64,000 bases of DNA from Prevotella sp. UBA2456 (GCA_002342415.1 DDPY01000025.1:67415-131414); one strand, 5' to 3'. Shown: positions 41,909 through 51,611, numbered from the stretch's first letter. Translations and numbers: made by a program. Notes: generated from the letters alone by a model not told the origin.

Positions 41909-44770
41909 TTAGAGGGTTGGTAATGTGATTGTAAATTCGGTGAATTCGTCCTTTTGCGACTGTACACTGATGTCGCCATTGTGGTTTTGCACAATTTCAC
42001 GGCTTAGGTAGAGTCCTACACCAGATGCTTCTCCCGTGGTCTTGGTGGTGAAGAACGGATCGAAGATTTTGTCGATGATGGTGCTCTCAATACCAATGCC
42101 GTTATCGCGAAATGTGACTATTACTTCCTTTTCTTTGACAAGCGCTTTCAGCTTGACCTCGGGTGAGTATTGTTTCCGTTGTGCTTTCTTTACTACGGCA
42201 TAGATGGAATTACCCAACAGACTCATGAATGTCTTGCTAAGTTGTTCTGCATTTCCGTTGATGTCAATTTCCTGTTCAGGGATTTCAAACACGGTGCTGA
42301 TATGATACTGGGCAATCTCCTGTTCGAAGTATTTTTTCAGCATCGCCTCATTCTGATGCAGTAGAGTTGTGAGGCTCATTTTCACGATACCGCCCGTACG
42401 GTCTTTGAGCATCTCCTCCATAGCTTTCAAAGTACGTGATGTGTTGGCACCATGCTCACCCACCTTTTGGAGGTTCCCCTTCAGCATGTCAAGCACATCC
42501 ATCGTATCTTCGTAATTCTCTTTGTCTATGTGCTCCTCTTCATCCTCGATGTTGGCTCTGACATCATTTACAAGGCCTTCGGAGAGCTTGGCAAAATTGT
42601 TGATGTAGTTGAGTGGGTTTAGTATGCGGTCGATAAGTCCTTGGGTCAGTTTACCTACGGTGGCCATCTTCTCTTGACGCACCAGCTCGTCCTGCGCCTC
42701 GCCAAGGTCTTGAAGGGCCTTCTCCAGATTGCGTGATTTTTCCTCAATCTCGTCTTTCTGTTTCACCACTTCGGCAGTGCGCATTTGTACGATACTCTCA
42801 AGGTTATGTTTCTCCTTTTCGAGCCTTTGGGTACGCCAGCGCAGGAAACGCTGGATAGACAATAGACCCAAAAGAATATACAAGAGTATCATCCACCAAC
42901 GCAAATAGAGGGGTGATTGCACCGCAAAACTGATGCTGACGGGGTCAGATAGTTGTCCGAAAGCGTCACGAGCCTGCACCTCAAAGTTGTAGTTTCCATG
43001 TGGCAGGTTGACGAAGTCTTCCTGTGTTTCTGTGCTCCAAGGTGACCAGTCGTGGTTGTTCATACGGTATCGGTACTGGGTTAACAACAGTAGCGACGAA
43101 TGTTCAATGGAGTAGGATATTGATATGTTGTTGACGCTACTGGGCAAGTCGGGCAGAGTCGTGGGACATTTGCCATATCCTCCCCATAGTATGCTATCAC
43201 CATTCATAGTGAATGTACGTATCTTCAATACAGGCTTTGTATTTTTCAATATTTCCTGCCGTGTATAATCAATAATATTGATACCTTTGTCTCCGCCTAT
43301 CCAGAGGGTGTTCTTATCTCGAAGCATGGCTCTTATGGAGAGGTCCATCAGCGGGTAGACATTTTCGCTCAGCTCTTCATCCTTTTTTCCGTTGTAATAT
43401 GCATAGATTTTCCTGCTTTTACTGTTAGTGAGCCAGGTGACACCCTCGAGGTCTGTATATGAAAAGGCAGGGTAGGGGAAAGGCTGCGTCGTGCTGGTGG
43501 TCATCGGCAGTATGGTGCCATTCATGTCGACAAGGGTGGATATAGCATCAGGATCCTTGCTTGCCGAATAGGGTTGAAAAGCGCGCCAAATCTTTCCGTA
43601 GAGGTTTTGCAACCAGATTGTACCTTGCTTGTCCTTATACATATATATTACCTTCTCAATGTCGCTTATCTTTTTTCGTCCACTGGGAGTATTGAGGTAG
43701 ATGCCGTCCATTTCCCCACTATAGAAGCTATTACCGTCTGGCAGTATAGACAAGGTGTTGGCGGTAGTCAGCTGTTGCACTTTGTTGTCAGGGGTGATAC
43801 GGAAGATTCCGTCGGAGGTTGCTGCCAGCAGATTTTGGCCTTGTAGCTGGAGTTGCCAACAGGCATACGATAGTTGGCCGACCATCTCGAAAAGGCTGCC
43901 GTTCAGGCAGAACAATCCGCTTAAGGTTCCTGCATAGATGTGATTGCCCATTTTCTTGATAGTCACCACTTCGCCATGTAGCCCTTCATGAGAGGTGAAT
44001 CGGGTGTAGATAGAGGGATAGGCTATAGCAAAGATTCCATTGTCCGTAGCGCCCCAAATGGTGCCGAATTTGTCGTAGGTGATGTGGCTGATGTTGTTGG
44101 AGCATAGCCCATTGGCCTCGGTGATGCGCATAATCTCTCTGTCTTGTGCGTCAACGATAATCAGTCCGTCGCCATTAGTAGACACTGCTTTCTCGCCGTT
44201 CTCCAATTGTTGTATTTGAGTCACGCGGCTTTGACCAGCGAAAACGCTGAAACCGTTGGATGGTAAATGCTCACCAGCCGCCCAGACAACATTGTTATTG
44301 ATGACCTGGTAAATCTTATCATCGCTTGCGAGGAAGTATATGTGTCCTTGTTTCTCCCATATCCAGTGAACCTCGCCCTGAAATACTTTCGTGCGTTCCA
44401 AACTGTGCAAGGTTAGTCTGCCCAGTTCGTCCTTCTCAATATAACCGACATAGTTATATCCTCCAGTCCAGATAGTGCCATTCGAATCGCGGAATACTGC
44501 TGTTATTCGTGTGATTCCTGGTGTGTGTAAGATGCGCCATTCCGAGTGGTTGTAGTAGAGCAGTCCCTCAAAGTTGGCCACGTACACGGTGCCTTCGTCG
44601 CCAGTGATGATGTCGAAGTTCTGGTTGTGGGCCTTGTACTGTATGGCACTATAGTTTTGGATGAAGGGGATACCTTGAGCTGCAGCGGACAAGGGAATAG
44701 AAATAATAAGGTAAAAAGGTAAGAGCCATTTTGCCCATTGTCTTGTTTGGTTTTGAGTTTCGATTGTCAT
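41909..44770 (-). CDS. Beta-propeller membrane sensor with kinase-like C-terminus lacking the phospho-His
   Basis: 953 residues: signal peptide (about 1-31), periplasmic two-component-regulator propeller repeats (to about 530; e.g. GTVYVANFEGLLYYN, GTIWGATDNGIFAI), a Y_Y_Y domain (about 550-620), one membrane span (YLRWWMILLYILLGLLSI), a coiled coil, a dimerisation-like segment and an HATPase domain (LLGNSIYAV, RDNGIGIE, GEASGVGLYLSREIV). At the position of the His in H-E-x-x-N-P there is LIDRILNPLNYINNF: Asp714 replaces it (codon 42629-42631). It resembles hybrid two-component systems of Bacteroides but has no receiver or AraC domain. It may act as a ligand-gated allosteric partner of the adjacent soluble kinase. 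Confidence 0.88.
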   Translation of the reverse strand: MTIETQNQTRQWAKWLLPFYLIISIPLSAAAQGIPFIQNYSAIQYKAHNQNFDIITGDEGTVYVANFEGLLYYNHSEWRILHTPGITRITAVFRDSNGTIWTGGYNYVGYIEKDELGRLTLHSLERTKVFQGEVHWIWEKQGHIYFLASDDKIYQVINNNVVWAAGEHLPSNGFSVFAGQSRVTQIQQLENGEKAVSTNGDGLIIVDAQDREIMRITEANGLCSNNISHITYDKFGTIWGATDNGIFAIAYPSIYTRFTSHEGLHGEVVTIKKMGNHIYAGTLSGLFCLNGSLFEMVGQLSYACWQLQLQGQNLLAATSDGIFRITPDNKVQQLTTANTLSILPDGNSFYSGEMDGIYLNTPSGRKKISDIEKVIYMYKDKQGTIWLQNLYGKIWRAFQPYSASKDPDAISTLVDMNGTILPMTTSTTQPFPYPAFSYTDLEGVTWLTNSKSRKIYAYYNGKKDEELSENVYPLMDLSIRAMLRDKNTLWIGGDKGINIIDYTRQEILKNTKPVLKIRTFTMNGDSILWGGYGKCPTTLPDLPSSVNNISISYSIEHSSLLLLTQYRYRMNNHDWSPWSTETQEDFVNLPHGNYNFEVQARDAFGQLSDPVSISFAVQSPLYLRWWMILLYILLGLLSIQRFLRWRTQRLEKEKHNLESIVQMRTAEVVKQKDEIEEKSRNLEKALQDLGEAQDELVRQEKMATVGKLTQGLIDRILNPLNYINNFAKLSEGLVNDVRANIEDEEEHIDKENYEDTMDVLDMLKGNLQKVGEHGANTSRTLKAMEEMLKDRTGGIVKMSLTTLLHQNEAMLKKYFEQEIAQYHISTVFEIPEQEIDINGNAEQLSKTFMSLLGNSIYAVVKKAQRKQYSPEVKLKALVKEKEVIVTFRDNGIGIESTIIDKIFDPFFTTKTTGEASGVGLYLSREIVQNHNGDISVQSQKDEFTEFTITLPTL

Positions 44771-44781
44771 ATCTTTCCTTT

Positions 44782-46350
44782 TTACTTATCAATGATGTTC
44801 TCGTAGGGCACGTTGTTGCCTATGTAGTAGTCCCATTCATCGCGTGTGAAGTTTCGTTTCAGTTTTCCTTTCAGCTTTCCCACCATGATAGGTACTGAGA
44901 TGTAAGCTTGGGTTAGGTTCCCCCTTTGGTCGCCAGCCCAGATGTTATTCTTCTTGTTATCGAATGTGAAGTCGAGGATCCAGCTGTTGATGGTAAACAA
45001 TGTGATTGGTTCGATTTTCTCTTGGTCGCCCATCCATAATATCAGATTGCCGTCGTAGCTCGACGAGTAGATGCGCCATCCGTTAATCTTGATTTTTGTT
45101 ACTCTGGAGCGATGGCCTACCAGTTTAATGCCTTTCATCTTGGCAGTGTTCAGATAGATAGTGCCGTCTTGCATGCCATAGGCTACCATTTTGGTGTTCT
45201 TGGAGCTCGCAAACGCTGTTACCTGCCCGTTAAAGGGAATACGACTGCTCTCTATGTGGTTGAATGATTTGATGATATGTTGCTTCCCTTGGTTGTCAAA
45301 TAGGATAGGGCAGTTGTCGTAGCGTGAGAAAGTGGTTATCCGGCTTTCAAGAGACTTGGTGTCCAAAATCGTTTTTGCATTTGGATCAATTAGGCTGATG
45401 GTGCGCTCACCGATACACACCATCTGGTTGCCCAAGTTTGTGCATCCTAATAATTTGTCCTGCGTATTTGGGGTGAGAGTAGTTACCAGTTTGTCGTCTT
45501 TGAAGATGTGCACTTGTCCGTTGCGGGCTGTTACAAAGACATTACCATTACTGTGGACAAAAACATCTCGGAAATCGTAATGATTGTCGCGGAAGATAGT
45601 CTTCGACTCGATATCGTTGCCATTCATAGTATGGTTCATCACTTCGCCATAGGTGCTGGCGCTGATGGACTTTACCGCTTGGCCTGGATAGAATTCCACA
45701 TTGCTAATAGCCCCTTTATGTTTATTCCATGTCTGTTTGCTTTGGCTTGTTGCCACCAGAGCCTGATAGATGGCGGGGTAGTAGATGTCGCCATCATAGC
45801 GGACGGTTAACTGGTAGGACATATAGGCCAGCATGTTGGCAAGGTTGGAATTGCCTGCCTGTAGCTGGTTGGTGGCCATTGCTCCCATTGAGCGCGCCAG
45901 CGTGATAAAACTTAGAGTGTCTGCTACTCGCTTAGAATATTCAGCCTGAGCACGCTCCTGTTCTGCAATAGCCTGCTGATTCTTGGCTACTCGCGAGGCT
46001 TCTATAGCTTTCTGCTCGGCAATGAGTGCGTTCTGGCGTTCTTCCTCTGCTTTGTGGCGCTGTTGTTCGGCATTCTGACGCTCCTGTTCTGCAACCTTCG
46101 TCTGTTCTTCGGCAGCTTCGCGTTGTTCATCGCTGATGCGTCGTTCCTCGTTGGCAATCTCTTCCATCTGAGCGTTTACGCGCTGCATAACAGCCGATCG
46201 CTGTTCTTCTTTGGTCAGTATCTCCAACTGTTGCTGCAATTCCAGATTCTTCTGGCTTAGGTAATCATACCCCAGATAGGCACCTATACCCACGCCTGCC
46301 AGTAGCACAGCAGCAGAGGCTAATGTTTTATTATCGAATTGTTTTTTCAT
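44782..46350 (-). CDS. Membrane-anchored coiled-coil / WD40-like protein
   Basis: 522 residues. One membrane segment (about 10-29, LASAAVLLAGVGIGAYLGY) after a basic N-terminus is followed by a long Glu/Gln/Ala-rich coiled coil (about 32-150, with repeated AEQERQNAEQQRHKAEEERQ-like heptads). The C-terminal 330 residues have regularly spaced beta-strand motifs such as GAISNVEFYPG, VFVTARNGQVHIF, MVAYGMQDGTIYL and RIYSSSYDGNLILW that fit a WD40-type propeller. Basic residues on the N-terminal side predict the propeller in the periplasm, but a cytoplasmic topology is not excluded. It overlaps the regulator-phosphatase gene by 4 bp. A scaffold or sensor role is inferred. Confidence 0.82.
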   Translation of the reverse strand: MKKQFDNKTLASAAVLLAGVGIGAYLGYDYLSQKNLELQQQLEILTKEEQRSAVMQRVNAQMEEIANEERRISDEQREAAEEQTKVAEQERQNAEQQRHKAEEERQNALIAEQKAIEASRVAKNQQAIAEQERAQAEYSKRVADTLSFITLARSMGAMATNQLQAGNSNLANMLAYMSYQLTVRYDGDIYYPAIYQALVATSQSKQTWNKHKGAISNVEFYPGQAVKSISASTYGEVMNHTMNGNDIESKTIFRDNHYDFRDVFVHSNGNVFVTARNGQVHIFKDDKLVTTLTPNTQDKLLGCTNLGNQMVCIGERTISLIDPNAKTILDTKSLESRITTFSRYDNCPILFDNQGKQHIIKSFNHIESSRIPFNGQVTAFASSKNTKMVAYGMQDGTIYLNTAKMKGIKLVGHRSRVTKIKINGWRIYSSSYDGNLILWMGDQEKIEPITLFTINSWILDFTFDNKKNNIWAGDQRGNLTQAYISVPIMVGKLKGKLKRNFTRDEWDYYIGNNVPYENIIDK

Positions 46351-47516
46351 GCTTTATGTTTCAGAGCCATGATGGTAATATCGTCGCTTTGCTCTGCGCC
46401 ATTGGCGTATTGTCTAACATCCGCCAGCAGACCGTTTGTCACCTCGTGGCAGCTCTTGCCGTTCAGCTCGCTTAGAATCTTCTCCATACGTGCCTCACCG
46501 TATTCTTCGAAGTCGACGTTGAAGGCCTCGTTCACACCATCTGTGTACATCACCAGTGTGTCGCCTGCGCCCAGATGTTCCTTCTCACTCTTGAAGGTGA
46601 TACCGCTCATTACACCTACTATACAGTTAGGACTCATAGGCAACATCTGTACACTTCCGTCTGCTCTCAGAATGTAGGGTGAATTATGCCCGCCATTACA
46701 ATAGTCCAACTCACCTGTACGGATATTATATATAGCATAAAACACTGTGACGAACATGGAATCTACTGATTCGCCACACAACAGGTCGTTCGATTTAGTC
46801 ATGCATATATCAGGTGTGAATCCTTGTAGTCCCACAGTGCGTATCAGCGTACGACTGACAGCCATAAAGATAGCTGCAGGCACTCCCTTTCCGCTTACGT
46901 CTGCCATCACTATTCCGATGTGGTCGTCGTCAATACGAAAGAAATCGTAGAAGTCGCCGCCTACGTCCTTAGCTGGAGTCATCAGGGCATCCAGATCCAT
47001 CTCCTTGTCGTTCTCGGGGAATGGCGGAAAGATGCGGGGGAGGATGGCATGTTGTATCTCGCCAGCCACTGCGAGATCTGTCTTCAGAGATTCCAGTTGG
47101 GTGTGCTCTTCTTCAGAGTTCTTGATGTATTCTATCTGAGCAATAGCCTTTTCAATGGTGATACTCAAGTCGTCGAGATCGATAGGTTTCGTCGCAAAGT
47201 CGAATGCTCCGTTGTTCATGGCCTGGCGGATGTTTCCCATGTCGCCATAAGCAGAAACCATAATACATTTCAGGGCAGGATTTTGCATCTCGTTGACCTT
47301 TGTCAGCAGTGTGAGACCATCCATCTCGGGCATGTTGATATCCGACAGAATGATGTCGATGTTTTTCTCTTTCAGCATCAGTGTCAATGCTTCTAAGCCA
47401 TTATGAGCAAAGAAGAACTCATATTCTCCTTTACGTATTTTACGACGGAAGTATTGCGTTAGTAGCAATTCCAAATCCATTTCATCATCTACGCTCAGAA
47501 TTTTAATAGGTTTCAT
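46347..47516 (-). CDS. Response regulator with PP2C (SpoIIE-type) phosphatase output
   Basis: 389 residues. Residues 1-125 are a receiver (KILSVDDEMDLE acidic pocket; phospho-acceptor Asp in IILSDINMPEMDGL; CIMVSAYG; KPIDLDDL with the conserved Lys). A coiled linker with AGEIQHAILPR leads to a SpoIIE/RsbU phosphatase domain: DVGGDFYDFF, VMADVSGKGVPA, CNGGHNSP, MYTDGVNEA and QSDDITIM supply the metal-binding Asp set. Phosphorylation should switch Ser/Thr phosphatase activity toward a STAS-type antagonist, but no STAS or anti-sigma gene is nearby. First gene of the signalling operon. Confidence 0.94.
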   Translation of the reverse strand: MKPIKILSVDDEMDLELLLTQYFRRKIRKGEYEFFFAHNGLEALTLMLKEKNIDIILSDINMPEMDGLTLLTKVNEMQNPALKCIMVSAYGDMGNIRQAMNNGAFDFATKPIDLDDLSITIEKAIAQIEYIKNSEEEHTQLESLKTDLAVAGEIQHAILPRIFPPFPENDKEMDLDALMTPAKDVGGDFYDFFRIDDDHIGIVMADVSGKGVPAAIFMAVSRTLIRTVGLQGFTPDICMTKSNDLLCGESVDSMFVTVFYAIYNIRTGELDYCNGGHNSPYILRADGSVQMLPMSPNCIVGVMSGITFKSEKEHLGAGDTLVMYTDGVNEAFNVDFEEYGEARMEKILSELNGKSCHEVTNGLLADVRQYANGAEQSDDITIMALKHKA

Positions 47517-47557
47517 ATCTTCTTGTCTTTGTTTAAGTTCATAAATATAATAATGCG

Positions 47558-47565
47558 CGAAGGTA
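47558..47565 (-). promoter_or_regulatory. Possible -7 box of the signalling operon
   Basis: TACCTTCG on the minus strand differs from TAnnTTTG at one base; 42 bp upstream of the start. No clear -33 element. Confidence 0.4.
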
Positions 47566-47658
47566 CGAATAAAAATCGTAATGACAAAAAATTAGTTTGT
47601 TTTTTTTAGTTTTGTAACTTTTTTCGTCCGAGTTGCGCTAATATTGGAATATTTTTAG

Positions 47659-47666
47659 TATTTTTG
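47659..47666 (+). promoter_or_regulatory. -7 box of the TPR-PP2C gene
   Basis: TATTTTTG in the 190-bp divergent gap; no well-spaced TTTG. The gap otherwise is AT-rich with no gene. Confidence 0.5.
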
Positions 47667-47706
47667 CAGTCAAAATAGACCTTACTTAAAACCAAGAAAT
47701 AGAGAA

Positions 47707-49761
47707 ATGATGTATTTATTAAAGCGAGCAGTGTTTATAGCGCTATTTGTGCTACTGGGAAGTAACAGGGTGGGAGATGTGATGGCGCAAACCGCTGTTG
47801 CGGATAGTTTGCGAGGAGCCTTGGCGAAAACTGAAGGAGAGGAACGTACAAAAACTTATAAGCGGCTGATGCTGGAGATGATGCAAACGGGCGATGCAGA
47901 AGCAGTGCTGCAAGTGATAGACCAGTGGCGCAGCTACGAGGCCAGTCGGCATCATGTGGCCAACGAGGCTGATGCTCGCTGGGACAAGGTCATCATTCTC
48001 TATAATGCCCAGTTGTACGACACGCTTGTTGCCGACGGCCCAGAGCAATTAGAGTGGTTCAAACAGCATGAGCGTTGGGAAGACTATTACAGCACATGGC
48101 GTTTTGTAGTGTTCTCTTATCACTATACTTCGAAAACGCAGACCGCCTTGCGTCAGGCTCAGGCGATGTTGAACGATGCCCAACAGCGCGACAATAACTA
48201 TGGCAGGGCGTGGGCATACCAGCTGATGGGTAATATCTACAGCGATATAGGCCAGCACGATTTGGCAGCTGATGCTTTGCGGAAGAGTGTGGATTTGCTA
48301 AACAATGAAAAAGATGATACTGAGTATATTGATCAGGCCTACAATCTATTGTGTCAGGTACAGAACGAGCAAAAGGATTTCAAGTCTTTGGAGCAGTCGT
48401 GTGTAGCTTGGCGTCGGTCTTTGGACGAACGTGCTAAAAGGGACGGCAAGGAGAAGTGGAATCGCTCGTTTCTCAGCTTCCATCAGAACTACTTTAATAT
48501 TCTGTTGTCCAAAGGTTTACTTGACGATGCTTTGCAAGAAATCCAACGCGCGGAGGAGTTGAACAAGCAGGTGGATAGCGATAACGAACTCGCCACTTTG
48601 TTACGCCATCATGCGCAACTTGCATTGAAACGAGGTGACGTACGCCGTGCGCTGATTTACAGCGATAGTCTGAACCATCTGGAACAAGGTCAGGGAAAGG
48701 GAGAACTGCTTCGGGCCGACATCCTATTGCAGGCAGGTCGCGGTGCGGAGGCTGCAGTCATCTACAAGGCCATCCTTGAGCAGCAGGACTCAGTGTACAC
48801 TCGAGAGAGTCGTATGCAGTTAGACGAGCTCAATACATTATTCCGCTTGGATGAACTTCAAATGAAGGGCCAGCTGGAACGGTCGCGTTTCCTGACGGGT
48901 ATTATCGCTATCGTCTTGGTGGGTCTGCTGATATTCCTGCTGTTCCGTTATCGGGCTGGCAAACGATTGGCTGTGGCGCATACAGCGTTGCAGCATGCCT
49001 ATAGCCAGTTGGAGGAGACGACGACAGCCAAGGAGCGTATCGAGTCTGAGCTTCGTATTGCTCGCGACATCCAGATGTCTATGGTGCCCCATGTGTTCCC
49101 TAATCGTAAGGGACTTGACCTCTATGCTTCTATGACCCCAGCTCGCGAGGTTGGAGGCGACCTTTATAATTATGTACTTGCAGGCGATAAGCTTTATTTC
49201 TGTGTTGGCGACGTATCTGGGAAGGGAGTACCGGCATCTTTGTTCATGGCTCAGGTGACACGCCTCTTCCGTACGCTGGCAGGCCAGCAGATGATGCCTG
49301 CGGAGATCGTTACCCGTATGAATGCAGAATTGTCAGCCGATAATGAGCAAGGAATGTTTGTCACCATGTTCATTGGATTGGTTGATCTTCAGACAGGGCA
49401 TCTTGATTACTGCAATGCGGGGCATAATCCTCCTGTGATTGGCGGCAGCAGTGCTCATGGTGAATTTCTGGAGATGTTGCCCAATGCTCCTATTGGATTG
49501 TGGCCAGATATGGTCTATGAGGGCGAACAGATAGAGAGCATCAAGGGACGTCCGTTGTTCATTTATACCGATGGTCTGAACGAGGCTGAGAACATCCAGC
49601 AACAGCAGTTTGGCGATGAGCGTTTGTTGCAGGTGTTACGCAGTACTCGTTTCGAAAGGGCCTCTCAGGTAGTATCGGTTCTCAATGAATCCGTCCTGCG
49701 CCATCGTCAAGGTGCTGAACCCAATGACGACTTGACGATGATGTGCTTGCGCATAGAGTGA
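47707..49761 (+). CDS. TPR sensor protein with transmembrane span and PP2C (SpoIIE-type) phosphatase
   Basis: 684 residues with an N-terminal signal segment (LLKRAVFIALFVLLGSNRVGDVMA), a periplasmic helical/TPR region (about 30-390; RAWAYQLMGNIYSDIGQHDLAADALRKS), one membrane span (FLTGIIAIVLVGLLIFLLF near 395-413), a coiled linker containing ELRIARDIQMSMVPHVFP, and a cytoplasmic phosphatase (EVGGDLYNY, CVGDVSGKGVPASLF, YCNAGHNPP, IYTDGLNEAE, PNDDLTMM). It shares its output domain with the divergent regulator-phosphatase, suggesting both act on the same antagonist. Start at the first of two adjacent ATGs. Confidence 0.92.
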   Translation: MMYLLKRAVFIALFVLLGSNRVGDVMAQTAVADSLRGALAKTEGEERTKTYKRLMLEMMQTGDAEAVLQVIDQWRSYEASRHHVANEADARWDKVIILYNAQLYDTLVADGPEQLEWFKQHERWEDYYSTWRFVVFSYHYTSKTQTALRQAQAMLNDAQQRDNNYGRAWAYQLMGNIYSDIGQHDLAADALRKSVDLLNNEKDDTEYIDQAYNLLCQVQNEQKDFKSLEQSCVAWRRSLDERAKRDGKEKWNRSFLSFHQNYFNILLSKGLLDDALQEIQRAEELNKQVDSDNELATLLRHHAQLALKRGDVRRALIYSDSLNHLEQGQGKGELLRADILLQAGRGAEAAVIYKAILEQQDSVYTRESRMQLDELNTLFRLDELQMKGQLERSRFLTGIIAIVLVGLLIFLLFRYRAGKRLAVAHTALQHAYSQLEETTTAKERIESELRIARDIQMSMVPHVFPNRKGLDLYASMTPAREVGGDLYNYVLAGDKLYFCVGDVSGKGVPASLFMAQVTRLFRTLAGQQMMPAEIVTRMNAELSADNEQGMFVTMFIGLVDLQTGHLDYCNAGHNPPVIGGSSAHGEFLEMLPNAPIGLWPDMVYEGEQIESIKGRPLFIYTDGLNEAENIQQQQFGDERLLQVLRSTRFERASQVVSVLNESVLRHRQGAEPNDDLTMMCLRIE

Positions 49762-49792
49762 TTTGGAAAAATAAAATAAAATCTGCATTTCT

Positions 49793-49824
49793 TTTGTTTT
49801 TTTGCTCGATTTGCACTACCTTTG
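49793..49824 (+). promoter_or_regulatory. Promoter of aspS
   Basis: TTTG (49793-49796) and TACCTTTG (49817-49824) with a 20-bp spacer. Confidence 0.7.
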
Positions 49825-49853
49825 CAGGCTGTAAGAAAAACTAATATATATTT

Positions 49854-51611
49854 ATGTATAGGACGAATACTTGTGGTGAGTTAAGGCTCGCCAATGTAGG
49901 TCAGCAGGTAACGCTGGCCGGATGGGTACAGAAAACGAGAAAGATGGGTGGAATGACTTTCGTCGATTTGCGTGACCGCTATGGTTTGACGCAGCTGGTG
50001 TTCGACGAGTCAAAGGATGCTGCCCTCTGTGAGCAAGCCAATCGCCTGGGGCGTGAATGGTGTATTCAGGTGAAAGGTGAAGTGAGCGAGCGTCAGGCTA
50101 AGAATTCCAAGATGCCTACTGGTGACATCGAGATTCTGGCTCAGGAGCTGAATGTGTTGAGTGAGAGTCAGACACCTCCGTTTACCATCGAGGACAATAC
50201 CGATGGTGGTGACGATATCCGTATGAAGTACCGCTATCTCGATTTGCGCCGCTCGTGTGTGCGCAAGAATCTGGAACTGCGCCACCGTATGACCATTCTG
50301 ATTCGAAACTTTTTGGATTCCAAGGATTTCATTGAGGTGGAGACACCTATCCTCATAGGTTCTACTCCAGAGGGAGCACGCGACTTTGTGGTGCCCTCGC
50401 GCATGAATCCTGGTCAGTTCTATGCACTGCCCCAGAGTCCTCAGACACTGAAGCAGTTGCTGATGGTGTCTGGGTTTGATCGCTACTTCCAGATAGCCAA
50501 GTGCTTCCGTGACGAAGACCTGCGTGCTGATCGTCAGCCAGAGTTCACGCAAATAGACTGCGAGATGTCGTTTGCCGATCAGGAAGACGTGCTGGAGATT
50601 TTCGAAGACCTTGCACGCCACCTGTTTAAGGAAGTTCGCGGTGTCGAACTCCCCAAACTGGAGCGAATGACCTGGCATGAAGCCATGCGTCGCTTTGGTT
50701 CCGATAAGCCCGATTTGCGCTTTGGCATGGAGTTTGTCGAGCTGATGGATGCGCTGAAAGGCACGGGCGAGTTCCCTGTATTCAATGAGGCAGAATATAT
50801 TGGTGGCATCGTAGTTCCTGGTTGTGCAGACTATACCCGTAAACAGCTTGACCAGCTCACTGATTTCGTGAAGCGTCCTCAGGTAGGAGCCAAGGGCTTA
50901 GTATATGTCAAGTACAATACCGATGGTACGGTCAAGACGTCCATTGATAAGTTCTATACACCTGAAGTATGGGCCAAACTGAAGGAGAAGACGGGTGCAA
51001 AAGATGGTGACTTGGTACTTATCCTGAGTGGTGACAAAGCCAATAAGACGCGTACCCAACTCTGCACGCTGCGTTTGGAAATGGGCGATCGCTTAGGGCT
51101 GCGCGACAAGAATACATTTAAGTGTCTGTGGATTGTCGATTTCCCTCTGTTCGAGTGGAGCGACGAGGAGCAGCGTCTGATGGCTACCCATCATCCGTTC
51201 ACGCTGCCTAATCCTGACGATATTCCCCTGCTTGATACTGCACCGGAGAAAGTACGCGCAGTGGCTTACGACTTTGTTTGTAACGGTATCGAAGTCGGTG
51301 GTGGCTCGCTGCGTATCCATGACGGAAAGCTTCAGGAGAAGATGTTCCAGATACTCGGTTTCTCGCCAGAACGGGCTATGGCTCAGTTCGGATTCCTTAT
51401 CAATGCTTTCAAGTATGGAGCCCCCCCTCATGCAGGACTGGCCTTTGGACTGGATCGTTTTGTCAGCATCATGGCTGGTCTCGACAGCATCCGCGACTGC
51501 ATTGCCTTCCCCAAGAACAATTCGGGTCGCGATGTGATGTTGGATGCACCAGGCGAACTTGACCCTAAACAGTTGGAAGAATTGCAGTTAGAAGTTCACT
51601 TGGCAGAATAG
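49854..51611 (+). CDS. aspS: Aspartyl-tRNA synthetase
   Basis: 585 residues, the bacterial type. N-terminal OB-fold anticodon-binding domain (VTLAGWVQKTRKMGGMTFVDLRDRYGLTQ), class II motif 1 and 2 (FIEVETPILIGSTPEGARDF; YFQIAKCFRDEDLRADRQPEFTQID), the GAD insertion domain, and motif 3 (GLAFGLDRFVSIM). It charges tRNA-Asp. A standalone gene with its own promoter; no glutaminyl partner genes adjoin. Confidence 0.98.
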   Translation: MYRTNTCGELRLANVGQQVTLAGWVQKTRKMGGMTFVDLRDRYGLTQLVFDESKDAALCEQANRLGREWCIQVKGEVSERQAKNSKMPTGDIEILAQELNVLSESQTPPFTIEDNTDGGDDIRMKYRYLDLRRSCVRKNLELRHRMTILIRNFLDSKDFIEVETPILIGSTPEGARDFVVPSRMNPGQFYALPQSPQTLKQLLMVSGFDRYFQIAKCFRDEDLRADRQPEFTQIDCEMSFADQEDVLEIFEDLARHLFKEVRGVELPKLERMTWHEAMRRFGSDKPDLRFGMEFVELMDALKGTGEFPVFNEAEYIGGIVVPGCADYTRKQLDQLTDFVKRPQVGAKGLVYVKYNTDGTVKTSIDKFYTPEVWAKLKEKTGAKDGDLVLILSGDKANKTRTQLCTLRLEMGDRLGLRDKNTFKCLWIVDFPLFEWSDEEQRLMATHHPFTLPNPDDIPLLDTAPEKVRAVAYDFVCNGIEVGGGSLRIHDGKLQEKMFQILGFSPERAMAQFGFLINAFKYGAPPHAGLAFGLDRFVSIMAGLDSIRDCIAFPKNNSGRDVMLDAPGELDPKQLEELQLEVHLAE

